Numbered from the stretch's first letter, positions 36,763 to 46,171 are shown. The stretch: 64,000 nt of DNA from Marinicella litoralis (GCF_002591915.1 NZ_NIHB01000003.1:62001-126000), one strand, 5' to 3'. Program-made: numbers and translations. Notes: generated by a model from the letters alone, not told the origin.

Positions 36763-37896
36763 TTACTGTCCTACCAAAGCCAATAATATCCCTGCGGCCA
36801 CTGCTGACCCCAAGACACCAGCAACATTGGGTCCCATGGCATGCATCAATAAAAAGTTATGAGGATTGGCTTCTAACCCCAGTTTGTTGGCCACTCGAGC
36901 AGCCATAGGCACCGCAGACACCCCTGCCGCACCGATGAGGGGGTTGATTGGATCTGTGGAAAGTTTATTCATGACTTTAGCCATTAAAATACCAGCAGCA
37001 GTACCGATGGAGAAGGCCACAGCGCCCAAGCCTAAAATGCCTAAGGTTTCAATATTAAGGAATTGATCTGAACTGAGTTTTGAACCCACACCCAAACCCA
37101 AGAAAATCGTGACAATGTTGATCAATTCATTTTGTGAGGTTAAGCTCAACCTTTCCACCACTCCTGATTCTCGCATCAGATTACCCAAACAAAACATACC
37201 AATCAATGGTGTTGCAGCCGGTAAGAAAAAGATCGCCATAAGTAACACAGCCAAGGGAAAAATAATTTTTTCAACTTTGGTCACATGGCGTAATTGAAGC
37301 ATTTCTATTTTGCGTTCTTCTACAGAAGTTAGGGCGCGCATGATGGGTGGTTGGATAATTGGCACCAATGCCATATATGAGTATGCAGCCACAGCGATGG
37401 CTCCTAATAATTCTGGAGCTAACTTTGAAGCGAGGAAAATGGCAGTGGGTCCATCGGCACCACCAATGATGGCAATGGCTGCCGCATCTTGAATACTGAA
37501 CTCAATCCCTGGAATCAGGTTCAGGGCTATGGCTCCAAATAAAGTTGTGAAGATGCCAAACTGAGCGGCTGCGCCCAGTAAAAGCATTTTTGGATTGGCA
37601 ATCAATGCACCGAAATCTGTCATTGCACCAACACCCATAAATATAATTAATGGAAAGATACCGGTGTCAATGCCGACATAATAGATGTAATGCAACAAAC
37701 CACCGATTTCAGTGAAGCCTGCCAAAGGAATGTTGGTTAACAGGGCGCCAAAGCCAATTGGCAACAACAGCAAAGGTTCAAACTTTTTAACTATGGCCAA
37801 ATAAAGTAGGCCAAAGCCAACCAGCATCATGACAACTTGCCCCCATTGGAAATGAGCCAGTCCTGTTGATTGCCACAGTGTATTTAAGACATCCAT
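36763..37896 (-). CDS. oadB: Na+-translocating oxaloacetate decarboxylase, beta subunit
   Basis: A 377-residue inner-membrane subunit with about ten hydrophobic segments that couples decarboxylation of carboxybiotin to outward Na+ pumping. Family blocks are [15 protein letters not shown] (near 88-102), [23 protein letters not shown] (137-160 region) with the functional Asp of GGADGPT, and [16 protein letters not shown] near 325. It follows oadA by 5 bp in the usual G-A-B order. Confidence 0.95.
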   Translation of the reverse strand: MDVLNTLWQSTGLAHFQWGQVVMMLVGFGLLYLAIVKKFEPLLLLPIGFGALLTNIPLAGFTEIGGLLHYIYYVGIDTGIFPLIIFMGVGAMTDFGALIANPKMLLLGAAAQFGIFTTLFGAIALNLIPGIEFSIQDAAAIAIIGGADGPTAIFLASKLAPELLGAIAVAAYSYMALVPIIQPPIMRALTSVEERKIEMLQLRHVTKVEKIIFPLAVLLMAIFFLPAATPLIGMFCLGNLMRESGVVERLSLTSQNELINIVTIFLGLGVGSKLSSDQFLNIETLGILGLGAVAFSIGTAAGILMAKVMNKLSTDPINPLIGAAGVSAVPMAARVANKLGLEANPHNFLLMHAMGPNVAGVLGSAVAAGILLALVGQ

Positions 37897-37901
37897 AGTG
37901 C

Positions 37902-39686
37902 TTACTCGAAACTCAATAAAGTTTCACCGACTTTAACATTGTCACCGGTTTTGATATGAATGGCTGCTAATGTGCCTGTGATAGATGAAACCACTTCTGT
38001 TTCCATTTTCATGGCTTCCAAAATAATCAGCACGTCACCTTCATTAACATGGTCGCCAACATTGACATTGATTTTAAAGATATTACCTGACAATGGTGCT
38101 TTCAGTGTTTCACCGGTTGTATGGGCTGCTGCAGGTTGTTTACTGACTTGAGTGACGGTTCCTGAAGCCGCCACTTGGACCGCATAGTTTTTGCCATCGA
38201 CGGTCACCGTATAGTTTTCAACCCCTTGACTTGCTTGGGCTGTAAGGGGTGGTTGAGGAGGTGCTTTGGGTTTTGTTGTTGCTTCTTGTGGAGCTGGTTC
38301 AAATGCATCTTTGTTATTGCGGTTCTTAAGAAATTTCAAACCAATTTGAGGAAACAAGGCATAAATTAATACATCGTCTATCACCTCATCAGCCAAATGG
38401 ATGTTCTCTTGTTGGGCTAACTGGAGCAGTTCTTCGGTTAAGGACGCCACTTCGGGTTTAAGTAAATCTGCAGGGCGACAGCTAATCGCCTCAGCGCCTT
38501 CAAGTACTTTTTGTTGGAGTGCTGTGTTAACAGGAGCGGCTGTGGCTCCATACTCACCTTTGAGAACACCGGCAGTTTCTTTGGTGATGCTTTTGTAGCG
38601 TTCGCCAGTCAATACATTCAACACCGCCTGTGAACCAACGATTTGTGAGGTGGGTGTTACCAGTGGGATGTAGCCCAAATCTTTTCTTACTTTTGGGATT
38701 TCTGTGAGGACGTCATTTAATTTATCAGCTGCTCCTTGTTCTCTGAGTTGATTCTCCATGTTGGTTAGCATGCCACCAGGGACTTGTGCAGTTAAAATGC
38801 GTGCATCAATGCCTTTTAAACTGCCTTCGAATTTTGCGTATTTTTTACGTACCTTGCGAAAATAAGTAGCCACTTGTTCTAACTTTTGCAAATCTATCCC
38901 CGTGTCCCTGGGTGTGTCCTCAACGATTGAAACAATGGTTTCTGTCGCTGAATGTCCATAAGTCATACTCATGGAGGATATCGCTGTATCAATCACATCA
39001 ATGTTGGCATCAATGGCTTTCATGTGAGTAGCCACACTTAATCCTGTGGTGGCATGACAGTGCAGGGCTATCGGAATATCCACGCATTTTTTTAATTCTG
39101 TTATCAATTCAGTTGCCACGTACGGCTTTAGTAAACCGGCCATGTCTTTGATGCACAATGAATCAGAACCCATGTCTTCTAGTATCTTCGCCATGGTTAA
39201 CCAGGTTTCAAGATCATGCACTGGGCTCACTGTATAGCTTAATGTGCCTTGAGCATGACCACCGACATGGTTGGTGGCTTTGATTGCCGTTTCCATATTG
39301 CGCACATCATTCATGGCATCGAAAACCCTAAAAACTTCGACGCCATTAATAAAGGACCTTTCTACAAATTTTTCCACTAAATCATCGGCATAATGTCGAT
39401 AACCTAAAATGTTTTGTCCACGAAACAACATTTGCTGCTTGGTCTTTGGCATGACTTTTTTTAATTCTCGAATACGTTCCCAAGGATCTTCTCCCAAGTA
39501 TCGAATACAGGAGTCAAAGATGGCGCCACCCCAAGATTCGATTGACCAAAAGCCCACTTCGTCCAATATCGGAGCAATGGGTAGCATGTCTTCAATTCGC
39601 ATTCTGGTGGCCAGCAAGGATTGATGTGCGTCTCTCAAGACCAATTCGGTGATGCCCAATGGTTTAACTGTTGTGGTTTCTGACAT
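37902..39686 (-). CDS. oadA: Oxaloacetate decarboxylase, alpha subunit (carboxyltransferase and biotin carrier)
   Basis: A 594-residue cytoplasmic subunit that moves CO2 from oxaloacetate to biotin. The N-terminal carboxyltransferase TIM barrel carries [14 protein letters not shown] (17-30) and the metal ligands in [10 protein letters not shown] (near 207). A PASTA-like Pro/Ala linker (470-490) leads to a biotinyl domain with EAMKMET, in which K560 is the biotinylation site. Pyruvate carboxylase subunit B is similar, but the neighbouring oadG and oadB settle the assignment. Confidence 0.95.
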   Translation of the reverse strand: MSETTTVKPLGITELVLRDAHQSLLATRMRIEDMLPIAPILDEVGFWSIESWGGAIFDSCIRYLGEDPWERIRELKKVMPKTKQQMLFRGQNILGYRHYADDLVEKFVERSFINGVEVFRVFDAMNDVRNMETAIKATNHVGGHAQGTLSYTVSPVHDLETWLTMAKILEDMGSDSLCIKDMAGLLKPYVATELITELKKCVDIPIALHCHATTGLSVATHMKAIDANIDVIDTAISSMSMTYGHSATETIVSIVEDTPRDTGIDLQKLEQVATYFRKVRKKYAKFEGSLKGIDARILTAQVPGGMLTNMENQLREQGAADKLNDVLTEIPKVRKDLGYIPLVTPTSQIVGSQAVLNVLTGERYKSITKETAGVLKGEYGATAAPVNTALQQKVLEGAEAISCRPADLLKPEVASLTEELLQLAQQENIHLADEVIDDVLIYALFPQIGLKFLKNRNNKDAFEPAPQEATTKPKAPPQPPLTAQASQGVENYTVTVDGKNYAVQVAASGTVTQVSKQPAAAHTTGETLKAPLSGNIFKINVNVGDHVNEGDVLIILEAMKMETEVVSSITGTLAAIHIKTGDNVKVGETLLSFE

Positions 39687-39700
39687 GTTTGGTTTATTCC

Positions 39701-39961
39701 TTATTTGTGATTATGCTTTTGACGGTACTGGGTGATGGCTGCAGTGATGGCTGCAACGGTGGCAGATGATTCTGTGGTTGCAGTTGAATGAATTCTATTA
39801 TCGGTTTGTACTGAATCTGGAAAGCGATTGGCCAAGGGTGAAATGACAACTTTGATGATTAAGATAAGTACACTTAAAAAGGCAAAGACAAAACCCATGC
39901 CTACCATCATTAATACAGCCGCTTGTGAGAAAAGCTGAGTTGATACTTCAAATTCAGTCAT
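39701..39961 (-). CDS. oadG: Oxaloacetate decarboxylase, gamma subunit
   Basis: An 86-residue single-pass membrane subunit: one helix (about 12-36, [18 protein letters not shown]), then a polar stretch and a His/Lys-rich end (YRQKHNHK) that resembles the zinc-binding tail of OadG. It anchors the alpha subunit to the beta subunit. Its place 14 bp before oadA makes the call firm despite low family conservation. It is the first gene of the oad operon. Confidence 0.9.
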   Translation of the reverse strand: MTEFEVSTQLFSQAAVLMMVGMGFVFAFLSVLILIIKVVISPLANRFPDSVQTDNRIHSTATTESSATVAAITAAITQYRQKHNHK

Positions 39962-40138
39962 ACATCAGAATATTTATTTTCGGTTAAGTTAATTATTTTC
40001 CTATTAGACACTTAAATGCAATGATTAATCGGAAAATAAGCACAATGACTTGATGCCCACTTTGCACTTAATTCAGAGGTAAAGCGCTTCATTTTTCTTA
40101 AAATATTTAAATAAACGAAATATTAATACTGCAGCAGA

Positions 40139-40156
40139 TATCATTGTCAAATGATA
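40139..40156. promoter_or_regulatory. Inverted repeat TATCATT-N4-AATGATA
   Basis: A perfect 7-4-7 inverted repeat 67 bp before the DUF3788 gene, in a 261-bp AT-rich divergent region between oadG and that gene. It may be an operator. The spacing does not fit the Fur consensus. Nothing else is recognised in the interval. Confidence 0.3.
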
Positions 40157-40222
40157 CTGATATATTTGTTTTTGGAAAATGAGGCTCTCACGAAAGCTGT
40201 AAATGTTTTAAACAATTAGCTT

Positions 40223-40630
40223 ATGAACAAAAGACCTTTTGCTGACAAACTTATAAAGCCCACTGAAGACTCTTTAAACAGGATTCTTGGGAAAGTCTAT
40301 GCCATCTACTTAGAGTTGAACGAACGAACCTTTGGCTTCAAGAAAAGTTGGCGTTTTTCTCCAAGCAGCGGCTGGATGCAGAAAGTGCATGATGGAAAAA
40401 AAGCATTGTATTATCTGATTCCTTTGAATGATTCATTTTCAGTCAGTTTGGCTGTTCAAGAAAAGGAGAAAATGAGACTACTTGCTGACCAAGCTATACT
40501 GCCAATGCATGAACAGTTGAAAAACTCGAAAAGATATTCCGAAGGTTATGCCTTGCGATTTTCTGTTGATAACCTACATTCATTCCTGCCATGTATAAAC
40601 CTAATAAATAAATTGGCAGCCATGAGATAA
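40223..40630 (+). CDS. DUF3788-like protein
   Basis: A 135-residue soluble protein. FKKSWRFSPSSGWMQKVHDGKKALYYLIPLNDSFSVSLA (spanning about 33-71; only parts quoted matter) with paired aromatic residues, and the C-terminal GYALRFSVDN, resemble DUF3788 proteins, a small family of unknown function related in shape to YdhG-type alpha/beta proteins. No catalytic motif is visible. It is monocistronic with about 250 bp on each side; the downstream 246 bp (40631-40876) shows nothing recognisable beyond AT-rich sequence. Confidence 0.7.
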   Translation: MNKRPFADKLIKPTEDSLNRILGKVYAIYLELNERTFGFKKSWRFSPSSGWMQKVHDGKKALYYLIPLNDSFSVSLAVQEKEKMRLLADQAILPMHEQLKNSKRYSEGYALRFSVDNLHSFLPCINLINKLAAMR

Positions 40631-40876
40631 GGGCATTGTACGTCATGGCTTATCAAATAAGGATCACGGCTTAATTTACAGAGGGTCAAAATAATCAAGG
40701 AAAGCAATTTGATGATTTAAGTTGGTTTTTTATTTGTTGAAAAGCTTCAGATGAAAAACAAATTCAATCAAGTTCCACAGCCCATGTTAACATTCGACCG
40801 ATGTACTTAATTATTATTCACATGTCCTGTTTTCAATGGTCACTACCTGCATAACTCGACATAACCTGGTCTATTC

Positions 40877-41212
40877 ATGAAATTATTAGTTCGTAACCTC
40901 GCTCGTACCACCACCGAAAAGGAATTGGCCTCTTTTTTTGCAGTTTTCGGTACGGTTCAATCCTGTCATTTGGTTTTGGATAAAGCCACTGGTAAATCCA
41001 AAGGTTTTGCATTTGTTGAAATGCCTAAAGCCGGTGAGGCCAAAGTGGCGATGAAAAAAATGAATAACAAAGATGTGGCTGGGAACAAAATCAGGGTGAA
41101 GAAAGCCGAAAACAAAACAACGGTTGTCAGCTCTGATGTTGAATTAGAGTCAGTTGACGCATTACAAACTGAAGTTGATGAGGAATCTGTGCCTGAAGCC
41201 AAAGAACATTGA
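40877..41212 (+). CDS. RRM-domain RNA-binding protein
   Basis: A 111-residue protein with one RNA recognition motif (1-78): RNP2 LLVRNLAR near residues 3-10 and RNP1 KGFAFVEM (42-49), the aromatic residues F44 and F46 being those that stack on RNA. The last 30 residues are acidic and repetitive in Val, Glu and Asp. Small RRM proteins of this type are found in cyanobacteria and many marine gammaproteobacteria, where some respond to cold; targets are unknown here. A 13-bp hairpin follows the gene. Confidence 0.92.
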   Translation: MKLLVRNLARTTTEKELASFFAVFGTVQSCHLVLDKATGKSKGFAFVEMPKAGEAKVAMKKMNNKDVAGNKIRVKKAENKTTVVSSDVELESVDALQTEVDEESVPEAKEH

Positions 41213-41275
41213 TTGGTTTTATCGATCTCAATGACCTGTTGAGAATGTGTTGAGTCGCTCGACAAGATCATCGGT

Positions 41276-41310
41276 TTGAAAGGTTGCCTGTTTAATCGGC
41301 AACCTTTCAA
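41276..41310. terminator. Hairpin between convergent RRM and yghU genes
   Basis: TTGAAAGGTTGCC (41276-41288) and GGCAACCTTTCAA (41298-41310) form a perfect 13-bp stem with a 9-base loop, 63 bp after the RRM stop and 23 bp after the yghU stop. There is no long T-run, but the position between converging genes suggests a bidirectional terminator. Confidence 0.7.
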
Positions 41311-41333
41311 CAGCACAGCAATGGTTGTTGCTT

Positions 41334-42206
41334 CTACTGAATTTCTGGATTGATTTTGTCTTGAGTTTTTAATGTGAAATCACTGGCGTCATGCCGCTCA
41401 TGTAATTGTTTACTCGGATCCCCCCAGGTTCTGTTTACCATTTGACCTCGTTGGACGGCTGGTCTGGCATCTATTTCTTTGGCCCACCTGTTGATGTTTT
41501 TGTAACTCTGGGCATCGAGAAATTCTGTGGCGTCATAAAGGTTGTCGATAATCAATGCACCGTACCATGGCCAAATAGCCATGTCCGCTATGGTGTATTC
41601 ATCGCCACAAATATATTGATTTTGTTGTAATTGTTTATCCAATACATCCAATTGACGTTTGACTTCCATGGCAAAGCGATCAATGGCATATTCAATCTTG
41701 GTGGGTGCATAACTATAAAAATGACCAAAACCACCGCCTAAAAATGGCGCACTGCCCATTTGCCAGAATAGCCAGTTCATACACTCAGTTTTTAGCTTTT
41801 CATCTTTAGGGATGAATGCATCGAATTTTTCTGCCAGATAAAGCAGTATTGAACCTGATTCAAACAAGCGAGTATTCGAAGGCTTGTCCATCATGGCGGG
41901 TATTTTCGAGTTAGGGTTCACCTTGACGAAGCCGCTACCAAATTGGTCACCTTCCATGATGTTAACTGTGTAAGCGTCATATTCAGCTCCTTTGATTCCC
42001 AATTCCAATAACTCTTCCAGCATCACAGTCACTTTGACACCATTAGGGGTTGCCAATGAATACAATTGAAAAGGGTGTTTACCCTCTGGCAAAGATTTTT
42101 CATGGGTGGGTCCTGAAACGGGACGGTTGATGTTGGCAAATTTGCTGTCGTTGTTTTTTTCCCATTGCCATACTTTGGGTGGGATGTATTGTTTTGTGTG
42201 GCTCAT
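41334..42206 (-). CDS. yghU: Glutathione S-transferase family protein, YghU-like disulfide-bond oxidoreductase
   Basis: A 290-residue protein with a long N-terminal extension, an N-terminal thioredoxin-like GST domain with SLATPNGVKVTVML (the TPNG glutathione site of the Nu class) and NSKIPAM, and an all-helical C-terminal domain. The opening YIPPKVWQWEK is characteristic of YghU. E. coli YghU binds two glutathione molecules and reduces disulfides and organic peroxides. Length equals the family's (288). It is monocistronic, followed upstream by two VOC genes on the same strand. Confidence 0.92.
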   Translation of the reverse strand: MSHTKQYIPPKVWQWEKNNDSKFANINRPVSGPTHEKSLPEGKHPFQLYSLATPNGVKVTVMLEELLELGIKGAEYDAYTVNIMEGDQFGSGFVKVNPNSKIPAMMDKPSNTRLFESGSILLYLAEKFDAFIPKDEKLKTECMNWLFWQMGSAPFLGGGFGHFYSYAPTKIEYAIDRFAMEVKRQLDVLDKQLQQNQYICGDEYTIADMAIWPWYGALIIDNLYDATEFLDAQSYKNINRWAKEIDARPAVQRGQMVNRTWGDPSKQLHERHDASDFTLKTQDKINPEIQ

Positions 42207-42315
42207 TATTTTTTCCTGGCTTAATGGTGAAAGGGTTTGTTTTGGTTAGTGTTCCTTTAATAAAAGAAAATTAACGGCGAGATACCATTTTAACCACATT
42301 AATTATTAAAATGGC

Positions 42316-42735
42316 TTAATCGTACTGATTTCTCTGTTTGGGTTGGTCGCTCATGTATTGAACAAATTCTACTTCAAAACCATTTGGGTCTATAAAATAC
42401 ACATTGGCACGATATTCGTCACAGGAATAGGCAACCCTTTCTGCATAACCTGCTTGATTCAATCTATCAATGATGCTTTTGACGTCATTGCAGACCAACC
42501 CAAAATGAGCCAAGCCTAAGTCATGTCCTGTTAAGTCACGGTTTTCACCCGTGCCATTGTCATTAAATGTGATGTACTGGTATTCATCGCCGAAATGTAC
42601 CCAATTCCTCGGATGCCCATACCAATCACCAGATCCTTTACCCCGAATGAACCAATGTGGTAATGCGGTTTGATAGAATTTAATGGTGGCTGTCATGTCT
42701 TTGACGATTAAATTGATGTGTTCTATGTGAATCAT
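42316..42735 (-). CDS. VOC family protein
   Basis: A 139-residue protein with the VOC fold: HIEHINLIVKDMTATIKFYQ at the start (3-22 region), a central HFGDEYQYITFND, and HFGLVCNDV with the final FIDPNGFEVEFVQY, whose Glu and the early His are the usual metal ligands. It resembles dioxygenase or lyase-type VOC proteins; the substrate is unknown. It follows the next VOC gene by 3 bp, so the two form an operon under the palindromic operators at 43131-43200. Confidence 0.88.
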   Translation of the reverse strand: MIHIEHINLIVKDMTATIKFYQTALPHWFIRGKGSGDWYGHPRNWVHFGDEYQYITFNDNGTGENRDLTGHDLGLAHFGLVCNDVKSIIDRLNQAGYAERVAYSCDEYRANVYFIDPNGFEVEFVQYMSDQPKQRNQYD

Positions 42736-42738
42736 ATT

Positions 42739-43125
42739 TTATGCTCCATACGTGATGTTAACTCGCCAAGGAGGGTTCAATCTGTTTTGGCCAGCATGGT
42801 ACAGTTTAATGGTGTTGCCTGATGGGTCATGTACTATGGCTTCAGTCCATAGATAATTTTGTTTAATGGGCATTTGATCAATATGTATGCCTCTTGATTT
42901 TATCAATTCAATCCAAGTATCTAATTCTTCAGTTTCAAAATATATGGTTACACCGTGATGGGGTGTGTCTTCAGTTAGTGATAATGAGAACGTGGAATCA
43001 CCAACTGGGCAACTGAACCTTGCATAATGGGGTGAATCTACAATTTGAGTAAAGCCCATTTTTAAATAAAAATCTACCGATACTTTGAGGTTGCTGGCGG
43101 GTAAAGTAATTTGATTGAGGTTCAT
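42739..43125 (-). CDS. VOC family protein
   Basis: A 128-residue VOC-fold protein. NLNQITLPASNLKVSVDFYLKMG opens the first module (positions 2-24), and HGVTIYFETEELDTWIE and HDPSGNTIKLYHAG form the second. I start it at ATG 43125 because the VOC fold begins there; a longer reading to 43248 would translate low-complexity sequence that runs through the promoter and over the divergent regulator start. There is no Shine-Dalgarno, and a palindrome begins only 6 bp upstream, so a protein bound there would hide the start region. Confidence 0.88.
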   Translation of the reverse strand: MNLNQITLPASNLKVSVDFYLKMGFTQIVDSPHYARFSCPVGDSTFSLSLTEDTPHHGVTIYFETEELDTWIELIKSRGIHIDQMPIKQNYLWTEAIVHDPSGNTIKLYHAGQNRLNPPWRVNITYGA

Positions 43126-43130
43126 GCTAT

Positions 43131-43160
43131 TATTATGTAAATTAATGTGTTTACATAATA
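43131..43160. promoter_or_regulatory. Operator palindrome 1 (GTAAA-N8-TTTAC)
   Basis: TATTATGTAAA (43131-43141) and TTTACATAATA (43150-43160) are perfect 11-bp inverted arms with an 8-bp spacer. It lies 6 bp before the VOC start on the minus strand. The core GTAAA-N8-TTTAC is the same as in palindrome 2, so the same dimeric regulator probably binds both; the adjacent HTH protein is the candidate. Confidence 0.7.
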
Positions 43161-43174
43161 AGTTGAAAGATTTG

Positions 43175-43200
43175 ATTAGTAAACAAAAATGTTTACTAAT
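43175..43200. promoter_or_regulatory. Operator palindrome 2 (GTAAA-N8-TTTAC)
   Basis: ATTAGTAAAC (43175-43184) and GTTTACTAAT (43191-43200) are perfect 10-bp inverted arms with a 6-bp spacer, giving the same GTAAA-N8-TTTAC core as palindrome 1. The centres are 42 bp apart, four helical turns. It ends 25 bp before the regulator ATG, consistent with autoregulation. Confidence 0.7.
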
Positions 43201-43225
43201 TTCATGAATATGACATAATGGCGAC

Positions 43226-43846
43226 ATGAAAACTGAAGAAAAAATCATTCATTTATTGAAGGTCAATGGATCCATGACAGCCCAAGATTTGGCACGAGAA
43301 ACAAACGTTACAACCATGGGAGTTAGACAACACATGCTTAAATTTGAAGATCAGGGCGAGGTTGTTTATACGGATAAAAAAGTAGCAAGAGGCAGGCCCA
43401 CAAGATATTGGTCTTTAACTGAAAAGAGTCACAGTCGTTTTCCAGATGGTCATGAAAGTTTAACTTTGAAGTTAATTGAATCTGTTAAACAGGTATTTGG
43501 CGAGCAAGGGCTGGACGAATTGATCAAGCAAAGGGAAAAAGAATCATATGATGCCTATTCTTTGGTTCTAGGACAGCACAATAACCTTTTGGATAAACTA
43601 CAAGCATTGGCTCAATTACGCAGTGAAGAAGGTTATATGGCTAACATCAAACAACAAGATGGCGATTATTGGTTATTGGAAAATCACTGTTCTATCTGTG
43701 CGGCTGCCAGCCAATGCTTGAAATTTTGTCGCTCAGAATTGCACTTGTTTGAATCTTTACTGGTTAATCAGGCCAGCATAAGCAGGGAAGAACATATCAT
43801 GGAGGGTGCTCGTCGCTGTGCCTATAAAATCACACCATTGGTTTAA
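43226..43846 (+). CDS. HTH transcriptional regulator with C-terminal cysteine cluster (SufR-like)
   Basis: A 206-residue regulator with an N-terminal winged helix (residues 4-64: MTAQDLARETNVTTMGVRQHM as recognition region, GRPTRYWSLT as wing) and a C-terminal domain with five cysteines at 155, 158, 164, 168 and 198 in HCSICAAASQC, FCRSE and RRCAY. The layout resembles SufR and related ArsR/DeoR-like proteins that hold an iron-sulfur cluster; cluster binding here is inferred. Two matching palindromes lie between it and the divergent VOC pair, and the OsmC-YcaO gene follows on the same strand after 150 bp. Confidence 0.85.
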   Translation: MKTEEKIIHLLKVNGSMTAQDLARETNVTTMGVRQHMLKFEDQGEVVYTDKKVARGRPTRYWSLTEKSHSRFPDGHESLTLKLIESVKQVFGEQGLDELIKQREKESYDAYSLVLGQHNNLLDKLQALAQLRSEEGYMANIKQQDGDYWLLENHCSICAAASQCLKFCRSELHLFESLLVNQASISREEHIMEGARRCAYKITPLV

Positions 43847-43996
43847 TGGGTTCAATTGAATGGCATGAAACCCAATACCAGTCTCTTGTAGATTTGAACT
43901 GAATTTGTTTAATTTGACATAAAGTAACTAAAATCAGTGGGTGAAACGGTATAAAATGAAGTCCCAAAATTACTTTATAACATCGGATAAGCCTCA

Positions 43997-46171
43997 ATGG
44001 AAATCAAAGTCAACTTTCTCGACAACCTCAGAGTAGAGGCCAAATTTGATGATTTTACCGTCATCACTGATCAGCCAATTCGTTATAAAGGAGATGGTTC
44101 TGCGCCGAGTCCCTTTGACTATTTTCTGGCATCATCGGCACTTTGTGCTGGTTATTTTGTTCGGGTTTATTGTTTGGCGCGTGGTATACCCACTGAAAAC
44201 ATCAGGTTGTCGCAAAACAACATTGTTGATCCGGAAAACAGGTACAACCAAATATTCCAAATACAAGTTGAATTGCCCGATGACCTGTCTGAAAAAGACC
44301 GTCAAGGAATCTTGCGTTCAATCGATCGATGTACAGTCAAAAAAGTCATTCAAACGGGTCCAGCATTTAAAGTTGAAGCGGTTGAAAGCATTGAAAATGA
44401 TGCACAAGCCATGCTGATGGAGCAGCCTGCAAACAGTTCAAATACTTTTATATTGGGAAAGGATTTATCGCTGGAACAAACCATCACCAATATGACCAGA
44501 AAACTGGCTGAGTTAGGGATGAAAATTGAAATTTCTTCTTGGCGAAATATTGTCCCCAATGTGTGGTCATTGAATATTCGTGATGCAGCATCACCCTTGT
44601 GTTTTACCAATGGCAAAGGGTCGACCAAAGAAAGTGCACTGTGTTCTGCTTTGGGAGAGTTTATTGAAAGACTTAACTGTAACTTTTTTTACAATGACCA
44701 ATATTTTGGTGAAGAAATTGCCAACAGTGATTTTGTCCATTACCCCAATGAAAAATGGTTTAAACCAGGACCGAATGATGAATTGCCCCCTGGTATTTTG
44801 GATGATTATTGTTTAGCGATTTATAACCCTGACGGTGAATTGCGGGGATCGCATTTGTTTGATACCAACTCGGGTCGAACTGACAGAGGCATATGTTCAA
44901 TTCCTTATGTGCGGAAATCAGATGGAGAAACGGTGTATTTTCCATCGAATTTGATTGAGAATTTATTTTTAAGTAATGGCATGAGTGCCGGTAATAATTT
45001 GGCTGAAGCACAAGTGCAGTGTTTGTCTGAAATTTTTGAGCGGGCAGTCAAGAAACAAATCATCACAGAAGAAATTGTATTGCCTGAGGTTCCTTCAAAA
45101 GTCCTGGCTAAGTACCCAAGCATCTTACAAGGTATTGAGGCTTTAGAAGCCCAAGGATTCCCGGTGGTGGTTAAAGACGCTTCTTTGGGAGGACAGTTTC
45201 CGGTGATGTGTGTGACTTTGATGAATCCACGAACAGGTGGCGTATTTGCTTCCTTTGGTGCGCACCCGAGTTTTGAAGTGGCTTTAGAGCGCAGTTTGAC
45301 TGAATTATTACAAGGTCGCAGTTTTGAAGGCTTAAATGATGTGCCACCACCGACTTTTAACAGCCTGGCAGTGACTGAACCTGAAAATTTTGTTGATCAT
45401 TTTATCGATTCAACTGGCATCATCTCCTGGCGCTTTTTCAGTGCCAAAGCAGATTATGAATTCAATGAATGGGATTTTTCAGGCAGCAATCAAGAAGAAA
45501 GTGCCTGCTTGTTCGGTATATTGCATGAAATGGGTAAAGAAGCCTATGTAACAGAGTTCAATGTATTGGGTACAACAGCTTGCCGAATATTGGTGCCTGA
45601 TTATTCTGAAGTGTATTTGGTGGAAGACCTGATTTGGGACAACACCAATAAAGCATTGGATTATCGAGAAGATATCTTAAACTTACATGAATTAAGTGAT
45701 GAGTCTTTGGCTGCTTTGTTGGATCGATTAGAAGAAAGCCAGTTGGATAACTACATGGACATCAAAACCCTTATAGGTATTGAGTTTGATGAAAACTCGG
45801 TGTGGGGCCAGTTAACCATTCTTGAGTTAAAAGTCATGTTGTATTTAGCTGTGGGTTCATTGGAAGAGGCCATGGATTTAGTCGAAGCATTTTTACAATA
45901 CAATGACAATACGGTTGAGCGGGGATTGTACTACCAAGCAATGAATGCTGTGCTTGAAGTTACATTGGATGATGAGATGGCTTTGGGTGACTATATAAAT
46001 AACTTCAACAGGATGTTTGGCTCCGACGTCATGGATCGGGTCGTCGCTGCGGTCTCAGGCGAGTTGCGATTTGATGGTTTGACTAAAACCAGCATGAAGT
46101 TGGAAGGTTTAGATAAGCATTTGCGCTTGATTGAAAGTTATAAAAAACTTCATCAAGCCAGAAGGCCCTGA
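43997..46171 (+). CDS. OsmC domain-YcaO domain fusion protein
   Basis: A 724-residue protein with two parts. Residues 1-135 are an OsmC-like peroxidase domain with the paired cysteines C50 (SSALCAGYF) and C112 (DRCTVKK). Residues from about 150 to the end match E. coli YcaO in length and order, including ALGEFIERLNCNFF and CLSEIFERAVKK, which belong to the ATP-binding core, and a helical C-terminal part. YcaO proteins activate amide backbones with ATP; E. coli YcaO influences RimO-dependent methylthiolation of ribosomal protein S12. The proline-rich C-terminus of thiazole/oxazole cyclodehydratases is absent (it ends QARRP). The fusion is a known but uncharacterised architecture. Confidence 0.9.
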   Translation: MEIKVNFLDNLRVEAKFDDFTVITDQPIRYKGDGSAPSPFDYFLASSALCAGYFVRVYCLARGIPTENIRLSQNNIVDPENRYNQIFQIQVELPDDLSEKDRQGILRSIDRCTVKKVIQTGPAFKVEAVESIENDAQAMLMEQPANSSNTFILGKDLSLEQTITNMTRKLAELGMKIEISSWRNIVPNVWSLNIRDAASPLCFTNGKGSTKESALCSALGEFIERLNCNFFYNDQYFGEEIANSDFVHYPNEKWFKPGPNDELPPGILDDYCLAIYNPDGELRGSHLFDTNSGRTDRGICSIPYVRKSDGETVYFPSNLIENLFLSNGMSAGNNLAEAQVQCLSEIFERAVKKQIITEEIVLPEVPSKVLAKYPSILQGIEALEAQGFPVVVKDASLGGQFPVMCVTLMNPRTGGVFASFGAHPSFEVALERSLTELLQGRSFEGLNDVPPPTFNSLAVTEPENFVDHFIDSTGIISWRFFSAKADYEFNEWDFSGSNQEESACLFGILHEMGKEAYVTEFNVLGTTACRILVPDYSEVYLVEDLIWDNTNKALDYREDILNLHELSDESLAALLDRLEESQLDNYMDIKTLIGIEFDENSVWGQLTILELKVMLYLAVGSLEEAMDLVEAFLQYNDNTVERGLYYQAMNAVLEVTLDDEMALGDYINNFNRMFGSDVMDRVVAAVSGELRFDGLTKTSMKLEGLDKHLRLIESYKKLHQARRP

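Noticed and set aside
43126-43248. Extension of the VOC gene to 43248
   Set aside because: It would run through both palindromes and over the regulator start, and the extra residues are low-complexity and unlike the VOC fold.
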